This document shows, in pieces, positions 42,502 through 51,436 of a stretch of DNA of 64,000 nt. The position numbers and the translations under genes are program-made. The stretch comes from Arthrobacter sp. YN (lineage in GTDB: Bacteria > Actinomycetota > Actinomycetes > Actinomycetales > Micrococcaceae), in contig NZ_CP022436.1 in NCBI RefSeq assembly GCF_002224285.1, positions 3,844,001-3,908,000 on the forward strand. The letters run 5' to 3'. The notes beneath the pieces are model-generated. The model worked only from the letters and a program-made list of their open reading frames with translations. It was not told where the DNA came from and searched no databases. The first letter of the stretch is position 1; each line of letters begins with the position of its first letter.

Positions 42502-45447
42502 ATGACCACCCACACAGTAGATCTCGACGTCGTTCGGCGCCAGACGTTCGGAGAGATGTTCAGGAAGAGGTCAACTGACCGTGCTCTTGCTGACGAGCTC
42601 CTCGTCGGCAAGCTCAGCATGCGTCCTCACCCGACGTGGAATTTCCAGGATGACATCGACTGGAATGCAGATCCGTTCGGGCAACGGAATTGGCGGGCGC
42701 AACTTCACATGCTGCGCTGGTTGGAGCCGGTCCGCAGGGTAGCTATGGATGGAGACCGGCAAGCCCAGGAGTTTTGGCTCCAAACGTGCAAGTCGTGGAT
42801 TGAAGCCAATCCTCAGTCGGACCCGAAGGAGAAGGACCAACAGGGCAATTTTGTCAGCTATGCATGGGCTGACATGGTGGAGGCGCTACGTGCCATGGTC
42901 CTGACGTTTGGTCTCCCGCTGGTTCAGGAGGGCGAAGATCAATGGCTGGCGGAGTCCATCTATGCACACGGCTTGTGGCTGGCGGACTCCAAGCATCTCG
43001 GTCATTCAAATCATGCCCTGCACCAGCACCAGGCTCTTTTCGTCATCGGTTCAGCCCTGGGCAACGCGGAATGGACGCAACTGGCAACACAGCGCCTCAC
43101 GAGCTTGTTCGAGGAAAATTATGACGAACAGGGCGTAAATGTCGAAGGGGCCATTGGCTACCACAAGAACAATCTTGTGTGGTGGGAAGAGGCCTTCAAG
43201 CGTCTGGATGTGGAAGGCGTGCCCCGTCCGGCCTCAGCCGAGAGGCTGAATCTCGCCTACCTGGAACTTGCCCATGCCACTAAGCCCGACGGTACCTTTG
43301 AACTGATTGGTGATACTGAAGCCACCACTCCGGGAGCGTTGTCGTCCCCCGAATTGGATTACGTGAAGTCGGAAGGTGCTACGGGACAACCGCCCGCGGA
43401 GCTCACAAAGATTTACGAGAAGGGGTATGTCTTCGGGCGCAGCGGCTGGGGCGATCATGAACGTGATTTCAAGAAGGAAACCTTCTATTCCCTGTCCTTC
43501 GGCAAGGCCAACCGCGTACATGGTCACCAAGATGGCGCTTCCCTGACCCTTCATTCAAACGGCCATCCATGGCTGGTTGACGCCGGTAAATACGCGTACA
43601 AAAAAGACGCCATGCGCGACTACTGCTTGTCCCGGCTTGGACACAACGTAGTGCAAGTCGAGGACAGGGTATACAACCCCAAGTCCGAAGTGGCCCTCAT
43701 CCGGTCATTCACCAGCGATGAAGTTGACGACTTCACCTTCGCGGATTCCGGGTATAAAGGCGTCGAACTGAAGAGGCGTGTCGTCTACTGCCGTGGTGGC
43801 GAGTTCTTACTCGTCATAGACAACGTGTTCAGTGCTGACGAGGTCTCCGCCAGACAGCGTTGGCATCTTGACACGGACACCGCGGTGGAGGATATCCCGG
43901 GCGGCCTGCGACTGGATCGCGATGGCACGTCCTCCTTCCTCCTTTGGAAGGGCAACGCGCCTGCCATCTCAATTGTGAAGGGTTCAGAAGAACCCTTCGA
44001 CGGCTGGATGTCCAGGAAATGGATGGAGAAATTGCCAACCCAGGTTGTCTCCGCGACACAGAGCGGGCGGCGCTTCCGGTTCATCACCATCATCGCCGCG
44101 CCACAATCAGGCAACTTCTCTGTTAAGAAAATGGATGCCACCGGCGGACGAATAGCGTTGAGTGCGCTCTCCGGACGTTACCAGTTCAACCTGACCGTCG
44201 AAGAGGATCGCGTTTCGGTCACCCTCGGCGAGGAAGGAACGATTTCCTCCGAACTGGACGACGTGAGGTCAGCATGGCTTAAGACCATGGACCTTTGCCG
44301 CGACGCAGGCGCCGTGTGGTCAGCGCCCAAACCAGATGACGGCTTGTTCACGACGAGGTACTGGGGCCATTTGAAGGCATGGGTTGCCCAACAGGACGAC
44401 ACCCGAAGTGCGCGGCTGGAAGCTTTGAGCATTCTTCTCAACCTTCTTCTCGACGCCACCGATAACGCGAGCGAAGACCAAGGCCTGCGTGCGGGCATCG
44501 TGGATCTCCTGGGGAACGACCTCACCGAGGAACTCGAGCTTAACAACAGCGCTCTTGGCGTGATGCGTGAGCCGCTGATTGCCTGGGCCGGCGTTGATCT
44601 TCGCTCAAAGACGTATGGCCGCGAGATCCAGACCATCAGTTCGCCGAGTGAGATCGGTTTCGAGGACGGCGAGAAGTCCAAGATTTACTCCGCCAACCTG
44701 GGAGGCCTGGTTCTGCCTTTCGCGGTAGGGCGTGGTCCGTCTGATCTCTTATCCGTCAGGTTCCACGGCGCGATCAATAGAACCAAGACAACGTTGCCTT
44801 TCTTCCAGGGGCTGACTTCCGAGCTTATGGAAGGGGGAAACCATGCCGTCTTCCAGGATCCCTCACTGGACCTCAACAAGAACATGACCCTCTCTTGGTA
44901 CCTCGGAGATGGCAGCATCAATGTCCATCGGTTCATGGCCGAGTGCATCCGCAAGCTCCAGCTTGAAACGAATGCCACGCGTATTCTTCTGTCGGGCAGC
45001 TCGGGTGGCGGATTCACTGCCCTTCAAGTTGCCGCCTACCTCCCCGATTCCGTCGCACTGGTCTTCAACCCCCAAACCGACGTAAAGGAATACTTCCGGA
45101 CCAGCGCAGATGTGGCTCTATCCACCTGCTTGAAGTCTGATGTCGATGTGGAAGAAGCACGCGCCTTCAGGCTTTCCACGTCCGTGGTCGAAACGTATGC
45201 GATGCTGGAACACCTCCCCCGTATCCTCTACGTCCAGAACACAGGCGATACCCACCACGTCACAAAACACCGTAACCCGTTCCGCTTAATGCTGGAGTCT
45301 GAACACAGCCACCATGAAGATCGGATCGAATTCGTTGATGTTGAGTGGGGTCCTGGGCACGTGGCCGCTAAAGCCGAGCTTTATGCCCATTTCCGCTCCG
45401 CCGCCTTGGAGCACTTTCCGAAAAGTACCAGTTCATTAATCAACTGA
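42502..45447 (+). CDS. Heparinase II/III-like protein fused to an alpha/beta hydrolase
   Basis: 981 residues, no signal peptide. The N-terminal alpha/alpha toroid (about 30-290, including HSNHALHQHQALFVIG) and a beta-sandwich domain with FGKANRVHGHQDGASLTLHSNGHPWLVDAG and RLGHNVVQVEDR (about 330-400) match the heparinase II/III superfamily of polysaccharide lyases. From about residue 720 on lies a hydrolase domain with elbow LSGSSGGGFTALQ, LVFNPQTDVKEYF and final WGPGH. This half is homologous to the separate protein encoded at 21697-22482. The fusion is unusual and suggests cleavage or editing of a glycan plus removal of an ester group (inference). Cytoplasmic location is predicted. Confidence 0.82.
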   Translation: MTTHTVDLDVVRRQTFGEMFRKRSTDRALADELLVGKLSMRPHPTWNFQDDIDWNADPFGQRNWRAQLHMLRWLEPVRRVAMDGDRQAQEFWLQTCKSWIEANPQSDPKEKDQQGNFVSYAWADMVEALRAMVLTFGLPLVQEGEDQWLAESIYAHGLWLADSKHLGHSNHALHQHQALFVIGSALGNAEWTQLATQRLTSLFEENYDEQGVNVEGAIGYHKNNLVWWEEAFKRLDVEGVPRPASAERLNLAYLELAHATKPDGTFELIGDTEATTPGALSSPELDYVKSEGATGQPPAELTKIYEKGYVFGRSGWGDHERDFKKETFYSLSFGKANRVHGHQDGASLTLHSNGHPWLVDAGKYAYKKDAMRDYCLSRLGHNVVQVEDRVYNPKSEVALIRSFTSDEVDDFTFADSGYKGVELKRRVVYCRGGEFLLVIDNVFSADEVSARQRWHLDTDTAVEDIPGGLRLDRDGTSSFLLWKGNAPAISIVKGSEEPFDGWMSRKWMEKLPTQVVSATQSGRRFRFITIIAAPQSGNFSVKKMDATGGRIALSALSGRYQFNLTVEEDRVSVTLGEEGTISSELDDVRSAWLKTMDLCRDAGAVWSAPKPDDGLFTTRYWGHLKAWVAQQDDTRSARLEALSILLNLLLDATDNASEDQGLRAGIVDLLGNDLTEELELNNSALGVMREPLIAWAGVDLRSKTYGREIQTISSPSEIGFEDGEKSKIYSANLGGLVLPFAVGRGPSDLLSVRFHGAINRTKTTLPFFQGLTSELMEGGNHAVFQDPSLDLNKNMTLSWYLGDGSINVHRFMAECIRKLQLETNATRILLSGSSGGGFTALQVAAYLPDSVALVFNPQTDVKEYFRTSADVALSTCLKSDVDVEEARAFRLSTSVVETYAMLEHLPRILYVQNTGDTHHVTKHRNPFRLMLESEHSHHEDRIEFVDVEWGPGHVAAKAELYAHFRSAALEHFPKSTSSLIN

Positions 45448-45493
45448 TGCAACACTTTTGCACCGACCAGATTTCGTTGACTTAGGAAACACG

Positions 45494-47692
45494 TTGCACA
45501 TTAACAGAAGACTCAGTTCTGACAGGACCATCGGCCTTTCCGCAGTTGCGGGTTTTGCCTTCATTTTCTTTGGAACGTTGTTGGCTCTCCTGCCGCTGGC
45601 GGCTTCGACGGCAAGCGCGGTGGTCATCATCGCTTTGTTTGTGGTGGCTAGTGTCGCCTTCAGCGTTGCCACCACCGGCCTGATTGGGAGGCTGAAGGAG
45701 AACCGGCGCTTGCAGCGCGAGTCCCAGGCCTCAATTAAGAAGTACCTGCTGACTCTGCAACGGCAGTTGACTGATCTGGGAGAAACTCAGACCGCCTCCA
45801 CGGCGCAGCTCACCGACCTGAAGGAGGCCCACAACGCCTCCACAGCACGGCTCACCGACCTGAAGAAAGCCCACAACGCCTCCACAGCACAGCTCACCGA
45901 CCTGAAGAAAGCCCACAACGCCTCCACGGCACAGTTGTCAGATGCGGTCCTAACCGCGATTAGGACACTGCCCGTCCCCAAGCCTGAGCTTGAGGCCGAG
46001 CACGGGCGCTTGCTGCAACTCGTCGAGGACCTTAAAACCGAACAAGAAGAAAGGGTCCAGGAGGCCGAGGAGCGACATCTCGAACGGCAGTTCGATCTTG
46101 TGGCGCTTGACGGGAAAAACTGGGACTCTTTCTCCGGTTCCGAGGTTAAGAAACTTGCGGAGACGCAGTTCAACGCTAAGCCCTTGGCGGTCTACGAGAT
46201 GCTCGAAGCCCATTCGATCTTTGAGAAGATCAATATGACGTCTCTGCGTGGCCTGGCAAGTGAGCTGCGCAAGCTCGGATACACAGCCAAGAGCCAGCAC
46301 GTCCTGCGGGTAGTACTTAGCCGGAAGCACAACGAGAAATTGGCCAGTGCAGTCGCGTTACGCGATGAAGAGGTCAAGATCTTCTCCGGTGCCTTCAAGC
46401 CTGAGCCGCAAGGACCGTACGAGCGCTTTGCTCCCAAGCCGAACTGCATCCTGCACGTAGTGGGCAAAGTTCTCCCGACTACACAGTCGGGATATACGCT
46501 GCGTACGCACTACACGGCCTTAGCCCAGATCCAGTCCGGGTTGGAAGTACACGTGTGCAATCAGGTGGGCGATGCAGTGAACGCCGATGTAGCCGCGCAG
46601 ATGGACGTTGACGGTGTCACCTACCATCTCCCGACAGGACCCATCCGACTGAACACTCCCCTGACTACTTGGCTAAGCGCCAACGTTGAGGAACTCGCGA
46701 GAGTGGTTGCAGAGGTACGTCCTGCTGTTCTCCATGCCCACTCAGACTTCTTCAATGCCCTCTCCGCAAGGGCTGTTGGTGACTATTTCGAGATTCCTGT
46801 GATTTACGAAAGCCGCGGCTTCTGGGAAGAGTCTTGGCTTTCCCGAATGGCCCAAGCCAGCGGTATCGAAGACATCGAGGCATTCAGCAATCGCTGGGGC
46901 ATCCCTGACACCTACGCATGGCGTCGGGAACGCGAGCGTGATTGCAGGGAAGCAGCGGACCATGTGTTCACCCTTGCAGAGGTCATGAAACGCCGAATTA
47001 CGGCCGAAGGGTGCCCGGAGGACAAGACCTCGGTAGTGCCCAACGCTGTCAGCGGCGCCCAATTCCCGGTTCAAACGCGAAATGCCGAGTTGGCTGGCAG
47101 GCTAGGCATACAGAGCGACGAGATCGTCATCGGGTACATTTCATCCCTGGTCGAGTATGAGGGAGTACCGGTACTTATCGATGCCTTCCGACAGTTGCGT
47201 GAACGCCTGAGCGTTCCTGTCCGGCTCCTCGTGGTAGGCGATGGACCAGTCCTCGACTCTCTCAAGGCCACAGCTGCGTCGCTCGGACTTCAGGATGCTC
47301 TCTTCACAGGGCGCGTACCCCACGAGGACATCCTGGGGTATTACGGGCTCATCGACATTTTCGTTGTCCCACGCACGGCAGCAGCTGTATGCCAGCTCGT
47401 CACGCCCCTGAAACCCTTTGAAGCCTTCGCAACGGGACGAACGATTGTTATGTCTGACGTCGACGCGCTCAAGGAAATTGCAGAGGCAAGCGGCTCGGCT
47501 GCTCTGTTCCAGGCTGGAAACAGTGACTCACTCGCGGACGTACTAGCCGACCTTGTTTCAAGCCCTGAGACGAGGAGCCAGATGGCGGCAGCCGGCGCGG
47601 CTTGGGTACGTGAAAGTCGCTCATGGGAAGCCAACGCGGCTGTCTATAACAACCAGTATGCGAATCTGGCGGCGAATGCAATCCGCGTCTGA
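45494..47692 (+). CDS. GT4 glycosyltransferase with membrane and coiled-coil N-terminus
   Basis: 732 residues. Two adjacent membrane helices (about 15-60) are followed by a coiled coil (about 65-230) containing near-identical 14-residue repeats STAQLTDLKKAHNA. The C-terminal half is a GT-B fold GT4 enzyme: VVGKVLPTTQSGYTLRTHY, VYESRGFW-like YESRGFWEESW, SVVPNAVSG, IGYISSLVEYEGVPVLIDAF, VTPLKPFEAFATGRTIV. A TTG with AGGAAA upstream is the preferred start. The helices and coil should tether the enzyme to the membrane near the exporter. It is related to the GT4 encoded at 59584-61317. Confidence 0.85.
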   Translation: MHINRRLSSDRTIGLSAVAGFAFIFFGTLLALLPLAASTASAVVIIALFVVASVAFSVATTGLIGRLKENRRLQRESQASIKKYLLTLQRQLTDLGETQTASTAQLTDLKEAHNASTARLTDLKKAHNASTAQLTDLKKAHNASTAQLSDAVLTAIRTLPVPKPELEAEHGRLLQLVEDLKTEQEERVQEAEERHLERQFDLVALDGKNWDSFSGSEVKKLAETQFNAKPLAVYEMLEAHSIFEKINMTSLRGLASELRKLGYTAKSQHVLRVVLSRKHNEKLASAVALRDEEVKIFSGAFKPEPQGPYERFAPKPNCILHVVGKVLPTTQSGYTLRTHYTALAQIQSGLEVHVCNQVGDAVNADVAAQMDVDGVTYHLPTGPIRLNTPLTTWLSANVEELARVVAEVRPAVLHAHSDFFNALSARAVGDYFEIPVIYESRGFWEESWLSRMAQASGIEDIEAFSNRWGIPDTYAWRRERERDCREAADHVFTLAEVMKRRITAEGCPEDKTSVVPNAVSGAQFPVQTRNAELAGRLGIQSDEIVIGYISSLVEYEGVPVLIDAFRQLRERLSVPVRLLVVGDGPVLDSLKATAASLGLQDALFTGRVPHEDILGYYGLIDIFVVPRTAAAVCQLVTPLKPFEAFATGRTIVMSDVDALKEIAEASGSAALFQAGNSDSLADVLADLVSSPETRSQMAAAGAAWVRESRSWEANAAVYNNQYANLAANAIRV
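45794..45939. repeat. 42-bp tandem repeats in the coiled-coil region
   Basis: Three full units (45794-45835, 45836-45877, 45878-45919) and half of a fourth differ at only a few positions. They encode 14-residue coiled-coil repeats, so the coil length can change by unit gain or loss without breaking the frame. Confidence 0.9.
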
Positions 47693-49424
47693 ATTGCTGT
47701 TCCAGCAATTAACGGACGCTGATATTGAAGCGCTTCGGCTATGGGTCGCTTCAAGTCACCGCCCCGATCTTTCGGACGCAGTTTGGTTCGACAGCCTAAT
47801 CAGTGATTCCGATTCGGATGTTATTAACAACGGCTGGAAGGCCGGAGACTACGATCGGCTGGATCTTTCGCTGCCACTCGCCTGGGATAGTCTCTGCGCG
47901 GACGACAGAAGCTGGGGTTCCCAGCTCCACGGCTGGAAATTCATGGACAGGCCAATCCAGGAGTTTATCCGTACTGGTGAAAAGATCTACCTTCAATGGT
48001 GCTTGGATCGTGCAGTCTCCTGGTCGGAGAGGTATTCTGGCCAGGAGACAGACAACGCGATCGTCTGGTACAACATGGCTCTCGGACAGCGCGCCCTTCG
48101 CCTCGCTGGCCTCATTTATCTGGGGGCAAAAAACGGCATAGCTATTCAGGAACTGCGGTCCCTGCTCAGTGCTGTAGACAGGCACAGGCTCGAATTCGCT
48201 CTCGAAAGCTCGTTCAATCCACGCACTAACCATGGCTATTTTGTGGCCATCGGTCAGACAGTACTGGGCGCAGCTCTTGAAGCTGTGCCAGAGTTGAGCG
48301 GGCTGGCTGAGGAGGGCCGCAGACGGCTGGCAGTCATGATCCGAACACAGTTTCTTCCGGACGGCGGCCACAGCGAGCACTCCCCCGAATACCATCGGAT
48401 GCTCATGCAATCCTTCCAGATTGCGGTGGACAACGGCCTCATCGAAGATTCCGAACTGACGGGCCGCCTCCGCAAGGCCGCGGACTTGCTGGGCTGGATG
48501 ATCCAGCCCAATGGTTCGCTGGTCCCGTTGGGTGATACCCCGTACGTCAAAATGATAGACGGGAGTCATCCTCTGACTCTGAGCCCTGAAACCAACTTTC
48601 TGATGTCGGGAGGTTCATTCGGTCAGGCGTGCCCAACAGAACTGGGAGTATTTCCGGACTCTGGCTATGCCTTTGTCCGTTCACCCCAGCCACGAGGAGA
48701 AGCCGGACAGTCAACTTCGTCTTACCTCGCTTTCACAGCGGCCTTCCACGGCAGAGCGCACAAACACGCGGACGATCTCAATTTCGTCTGGTATGACCGG
48801 GGGCAGGAGATATTGGTCGAAGGCGGCCGTTACGGGTACGGTGCACAATTGCCCGTCGATTCGCCCCTTCGCGCGGACGGCTTCTACTATGCCGATCCCT
48901 TCCGTCGGTTCGTCGAATCTACGATGGCTCATAATACGGTGACCGCCAACGGAAGGAACCACGACCGGCGTCGAACCCCTGCAGGCTCTGGTCTTGGGCT
49001 GTGTGAGCAGGTGGGCGACGTGTTCGTTCTGAACGGCCGCATGGACCATGGAGGATGGACCCACCGCCGGACGGTTGAGTTGAAACCCGGCATTGGTCTC
49101 ACCGTCACAGATGACGTGCAGTCCACGGATGCCGTCAAGCGGGACTACCAGGTTTGGTTCAATCTCTCTGGAGCACTGAAATTAAGTTCATCCCCTTCTG
49201 CCGGGCTTTCCTGGTCTCCAGCCGGTGGAGAGTGGCATCTGACGTTAAGGACGGAACCGGGCACTTCGGTCCACGGCCCAGTACGTGAATCCGACAACCC
49301 TCTCAGGGGCTGGCGGTCAGTCGAGGACGGAACCCGCGAGGGCGTTTGGTCCATCTGTTTGGAGGCCAGGAAAACCCGTCACCACGTGTTCAGGAGCAGA
49401 TTTACCTTCGACAACGATAACTAG
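47676..49424 (+). CDS. Heparinase II/III-like protein
   Basis: 582 residues, no signal peptide. An alpha-helical N-terminal half (NAIVWYNMALGQRALRLAGLIYLGAK; PDGGHSEHSPEYHRMLMQSFQ) and a beta-sandwich half with HGRAHKHADDLNFVWYDRGQEILVEGGRYGYG and MAHNTVTANGRNHDRR match the superfamily that includes heparin, heparosan and alginate lyases. The His/Tyr-type catalytic residues appear conserved. The start overlaps the preceding gene by 17 bases. Being cytoplasmic and inside a biosynthetic locus is atypical for a degradative lyase; a role in editing or modification is inference. Confidence 0.85.
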   Translation: MQSASELLFQQLTDADIEALRLWVASSHRPDLSDAVWFDSLISDSDSDVINNGWKAGDYDRLDLSLPLAWDSLCADDRSWGSQLHGWKFMDRPIQEFIRTGEKIYLQWCLDRAVSWSERYSGQETDNAIVWYNMALGQRALRLAGLIYLGAKNGIAIQELRSLLSAVDRHRLEFALESSFNPRTNHGYFVAIGQTVLGAALEAVPELSGLAEEGRRRLAVMIRTQFLPDGGHSEHSPEYHRMLMQSFQIAVDNGLIEDSELTGRLRKAADLLGWMIQPNGSLVPLGDTPYVKMIDGSHPLTLSPETNFLMSGGSFGQACPTELGVFPDSGYAFVRSPQPRGEAGQSTSSYLAFTAAFHGRAHKHADDLNFVWYDRGQEILVEGGRYGYGAQLPVDSPLRADGFYYADPFRRFVESTMAHNTVTANGRNHDRRRTPAGSGLGLCEQVGDVFVLNGRMDHGGWTHRRTVELKPGIGLTVTDDVQSTDAVKRDYQVWFNLSGALKLSSSPSAGLSWSPAGGEWHLTLRTEPGTSVHGPVRESDNPLRGWRSVEDGTREGVWSICLEARKTRHHVFRSRFTFDNDN

Positions 49425-49745
49425 GCAAGCCAGCACGATCTCCTAAGAGTGAGACAAATAGGACCTCTTGGCTCGTTTTTCTCAGTAGCGACAAGAGAGA
49501 GTCACGCCTACAACTCTCTGACTTCAAACCGACCCTCCGCGCCCGGCGTGAGATATTCAAACATTCAGCAACCCTCATACGAGCGTTGAGGCATGGCTGC
49601 GTGCTAAGTCAGTGCTTTGTTTATCAGGCTCCATCAACATCAGGCAGCCATATTGTGACGGCGATTCCCGTCTGAACAAGGGGTAGGTCTGTTCCAACCG
49701 GTAACGTTGGTCCTTGGTAATATCGACTTAACAACTGGGGAACTC
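49425..49745. other. Intergenic region before the C5-epimerase gene
   Basis: About 320 bp with lower G+C than the flanking genes and no convincing reading frame. It probably carries a separate promoter for the C5-epimerase gene; I could not pick a single clear box pair. Confidence 0.4.
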
Positions 49746-51071
49746 ATGGGCTCAGCTACCGACTATGTGACCAATGAATACGAGGTTGGTTTGCCACCGC
49801 TCCGCATGGAGCGCAAAGCCATCTGGGACTACTACCGTATAGAGTTCTTGCCCAATGGATACCCTGGCCGCCGGACTGACGGTGTGCTCATGGCGCACCC
49901 GATCTATGGCCCTTACGTCATCACTGACTACCTGATCCAGTATGGGCTCACCGAGGATCCCATATTCCTCGAAGCTGCCATTCGGGTCGCTGACATCTCA
50001 GTCGCCATGATGGAGCCATTGCACGACGGCTTGGTATTTAACTATGACGAGGAGCGGGCCAAGGTCTCCAGCAAGAAGGGCACCTGGTACAGCGGCCTCA
50101 CGCAGTCCCGTTACGTGGACGTCCTCAGTAGGCTCCTCGCCTACCCGGATACCGAACGGTTCCGCGGACCACTGAAGGCTGTCTTGACCAGCTTGACCAT
50201 CCCCGTAGAGGACGGCGGCGTTGCGCGCTACACCAGCGACGGTGGACTCATTATCGAGGAGTACCCGGCTACCTTCCCGAACTGCACCCTGAACGGATGG
50301 ACCACAGCGACGTGCATCCTGTTGGACGTCGCGAAGGCCACGAACGATGACGGCGATTGGGAAGTGTTCCACAAATCCGTTAGAGGCATGGAAAGCGTCA
50401 TCGGCCTCTACGACGTCCCTGAGCTCGCCAACTCCCGTTACAAACTCGAAGGCGACGCCACGTTCCAGCTCACGGCTGCAGGCTCCGACTTGGAAGTGAC
50501 GGACTGCCACGTGGTTGTCCCATCAGCCGGCGTCTTTGCTGCGAACGTCGACGGTGACCAGGCGGGGGAAGCTCTCAAGGCCGGCCCCCTGGCCATTCGA
50601 GACGGCAAGCTGGGGCGCGTCAAGGTTCGTTTGAGTAGGTTTTCGTGGCCTTCGCCCAACAGGCTTTTGCTGAAGGTCACGGCTGAACGTGCAGCGCAAG
50701 TCAAAGTGGCTATTGGCGAGACGACGTACAATCCGTTCGGGAGCGTGCCGAAGGTGACCGGTCAGAAGCACCTTCAAGAGTTCGACTTACTTCCCGGTGA
50801 AAACCTTCTTGAGATTGCGGTGCCGTGGATTGCTGCGGAGATGGTTGCGCACCCCACCAATTTTTCCAAGAAACTCACGGGGCGGCAGTTCAACGTCTAC
50901 CACTTCATTCACATCGACACTCTCACGAAAATCGTAGAGCAGTCTGGAAGCGAGATTCTGGGCTATTACCTCGATAAATGGCGGCATGCTCCGTCACTTT
51001 GGGCTGAACACCCGGCCTACCAAGATGAACGCCTGATGTTGGAGCGCTTCGACATGCACAAACACAAGTAG
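49746..51071 (+). CDS. D-glucuronyl C5-epimerase family protein
   Basis: 441 residues. The segments PIYGPYVITDYLIQYGLTEDP, GTWYSGLTQSRYVDVLSRLL, IIEEYPATFPNCTLNGWTTATCILLDVAKA and GMESVIGLYDVPE match the C-terminal catalytic region of glucuronyl C5-epimerases (GLCE), including the conserved Tyr-rich and Glu-Glu-Tyr-Pro positions. These enzymes invert C5 of hexuronic acids within a polymer, for example GlcA to IdoA. A beta domain (about 265-360) is inserted before the final helices. No signal peptide, so it should act in the cytoplasm. The ATG has GGGGAA five bases upstream. Here the substrate may be a ManNAcA- or GlcA-containing chain (inference). Confidence 0.82.
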   Translation: MGSATDYVTNEYEVGLPPLRMERKAIWDYYRIEFLPNGYPGRRTDGVLMAHPIYGPYVITDYLIQYGLTEDPIFLEAAIRVADISVAMMEPLHDGLVFNYDEERAKVSSKKGTWYSGLTQSRYVDVLSRLLAYPDTERFRGPLKAVLTSLTIPVEDGGVARYTSDGGLIIEEYPATFPNCTLNGWTTATCILLDVAKATNDDGDWEVFHKSVRGMESVIGLYDVPELANSRYKLEGDATFQLTAAGSDLEVTDCHVVVPSAGVFAANVDGDQAGEALKAGPLAIRDGKLGRVKVRLSRFSWPSPNRLLLKVTAERAAQVKVAIGETTYNPFGSVPKVTGQKHLQEFDLLPGENLLEIAVPWIAAEMVAHPTNFSKKLTGRQFNVYHFIHIDTLTKIVEQSGSEILGYYLDKWRHAPSLWAEHPAYQDERLMLERFDMHKHK

Positions 51072-51078
51072 CCACAAC

Positions 51079-51124
51079 CGACACAGATGCCCCACCATTA
51101 GAGCGCGTGGGGGCATCTGTGTCG
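51079..51124. terminator. Strong bidirectional terminator between the two blocks
   Basis: A 15-bp perfect stem (CGACACAGATGCCCC with GGGGCATCTGTGTCG) extended by CAC/GTG, starting eight bases after the C5-epimerase stop codon. It separates the converging transcription blocks of the polysaccharide locus. Confidence 0.8.
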
Positions 51125-51436
51125 CGGAGCCTAGACGGCTCTCCATGGTTCATGGTTCCCTGTGAAACGGACTCCCTGACTTGAAAGCTGAAGTTCTCGA
51201 AGCCCTGCTGTGTTGAATGATCTCTACGCATTCATCAAGAGTCAGGAGCTACGATCCTTGATCAAGCAAAGTTCCCGGCGCCACGATGCTGCCACCGCGA
51301 GCAAGCACATCAAAAGGACCGGCAGAGGAATCACCTCCTCGGAACTACAAACGCCTAACCTGCTGCGCAGTGCCGCCAGACAGCGGCGGGAATATCCCCC
51401 ACGGCAAAACGCTCGCCGCGAACCGCGAACAGCCGC
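51125..51436. other. Intergenic region at the convergence point
   Basis: About 310 bp between the terminator and the end of the leftward glycosyltransferase gene. Open frames on both strands lack ribosome sites or recognisable families. A leftward 30-codon frame (51242-51334) encodes a hydrophobic peptide, but its only purine-rich stretch touches the start codon, so I do not call it. Confidence 0.4.
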
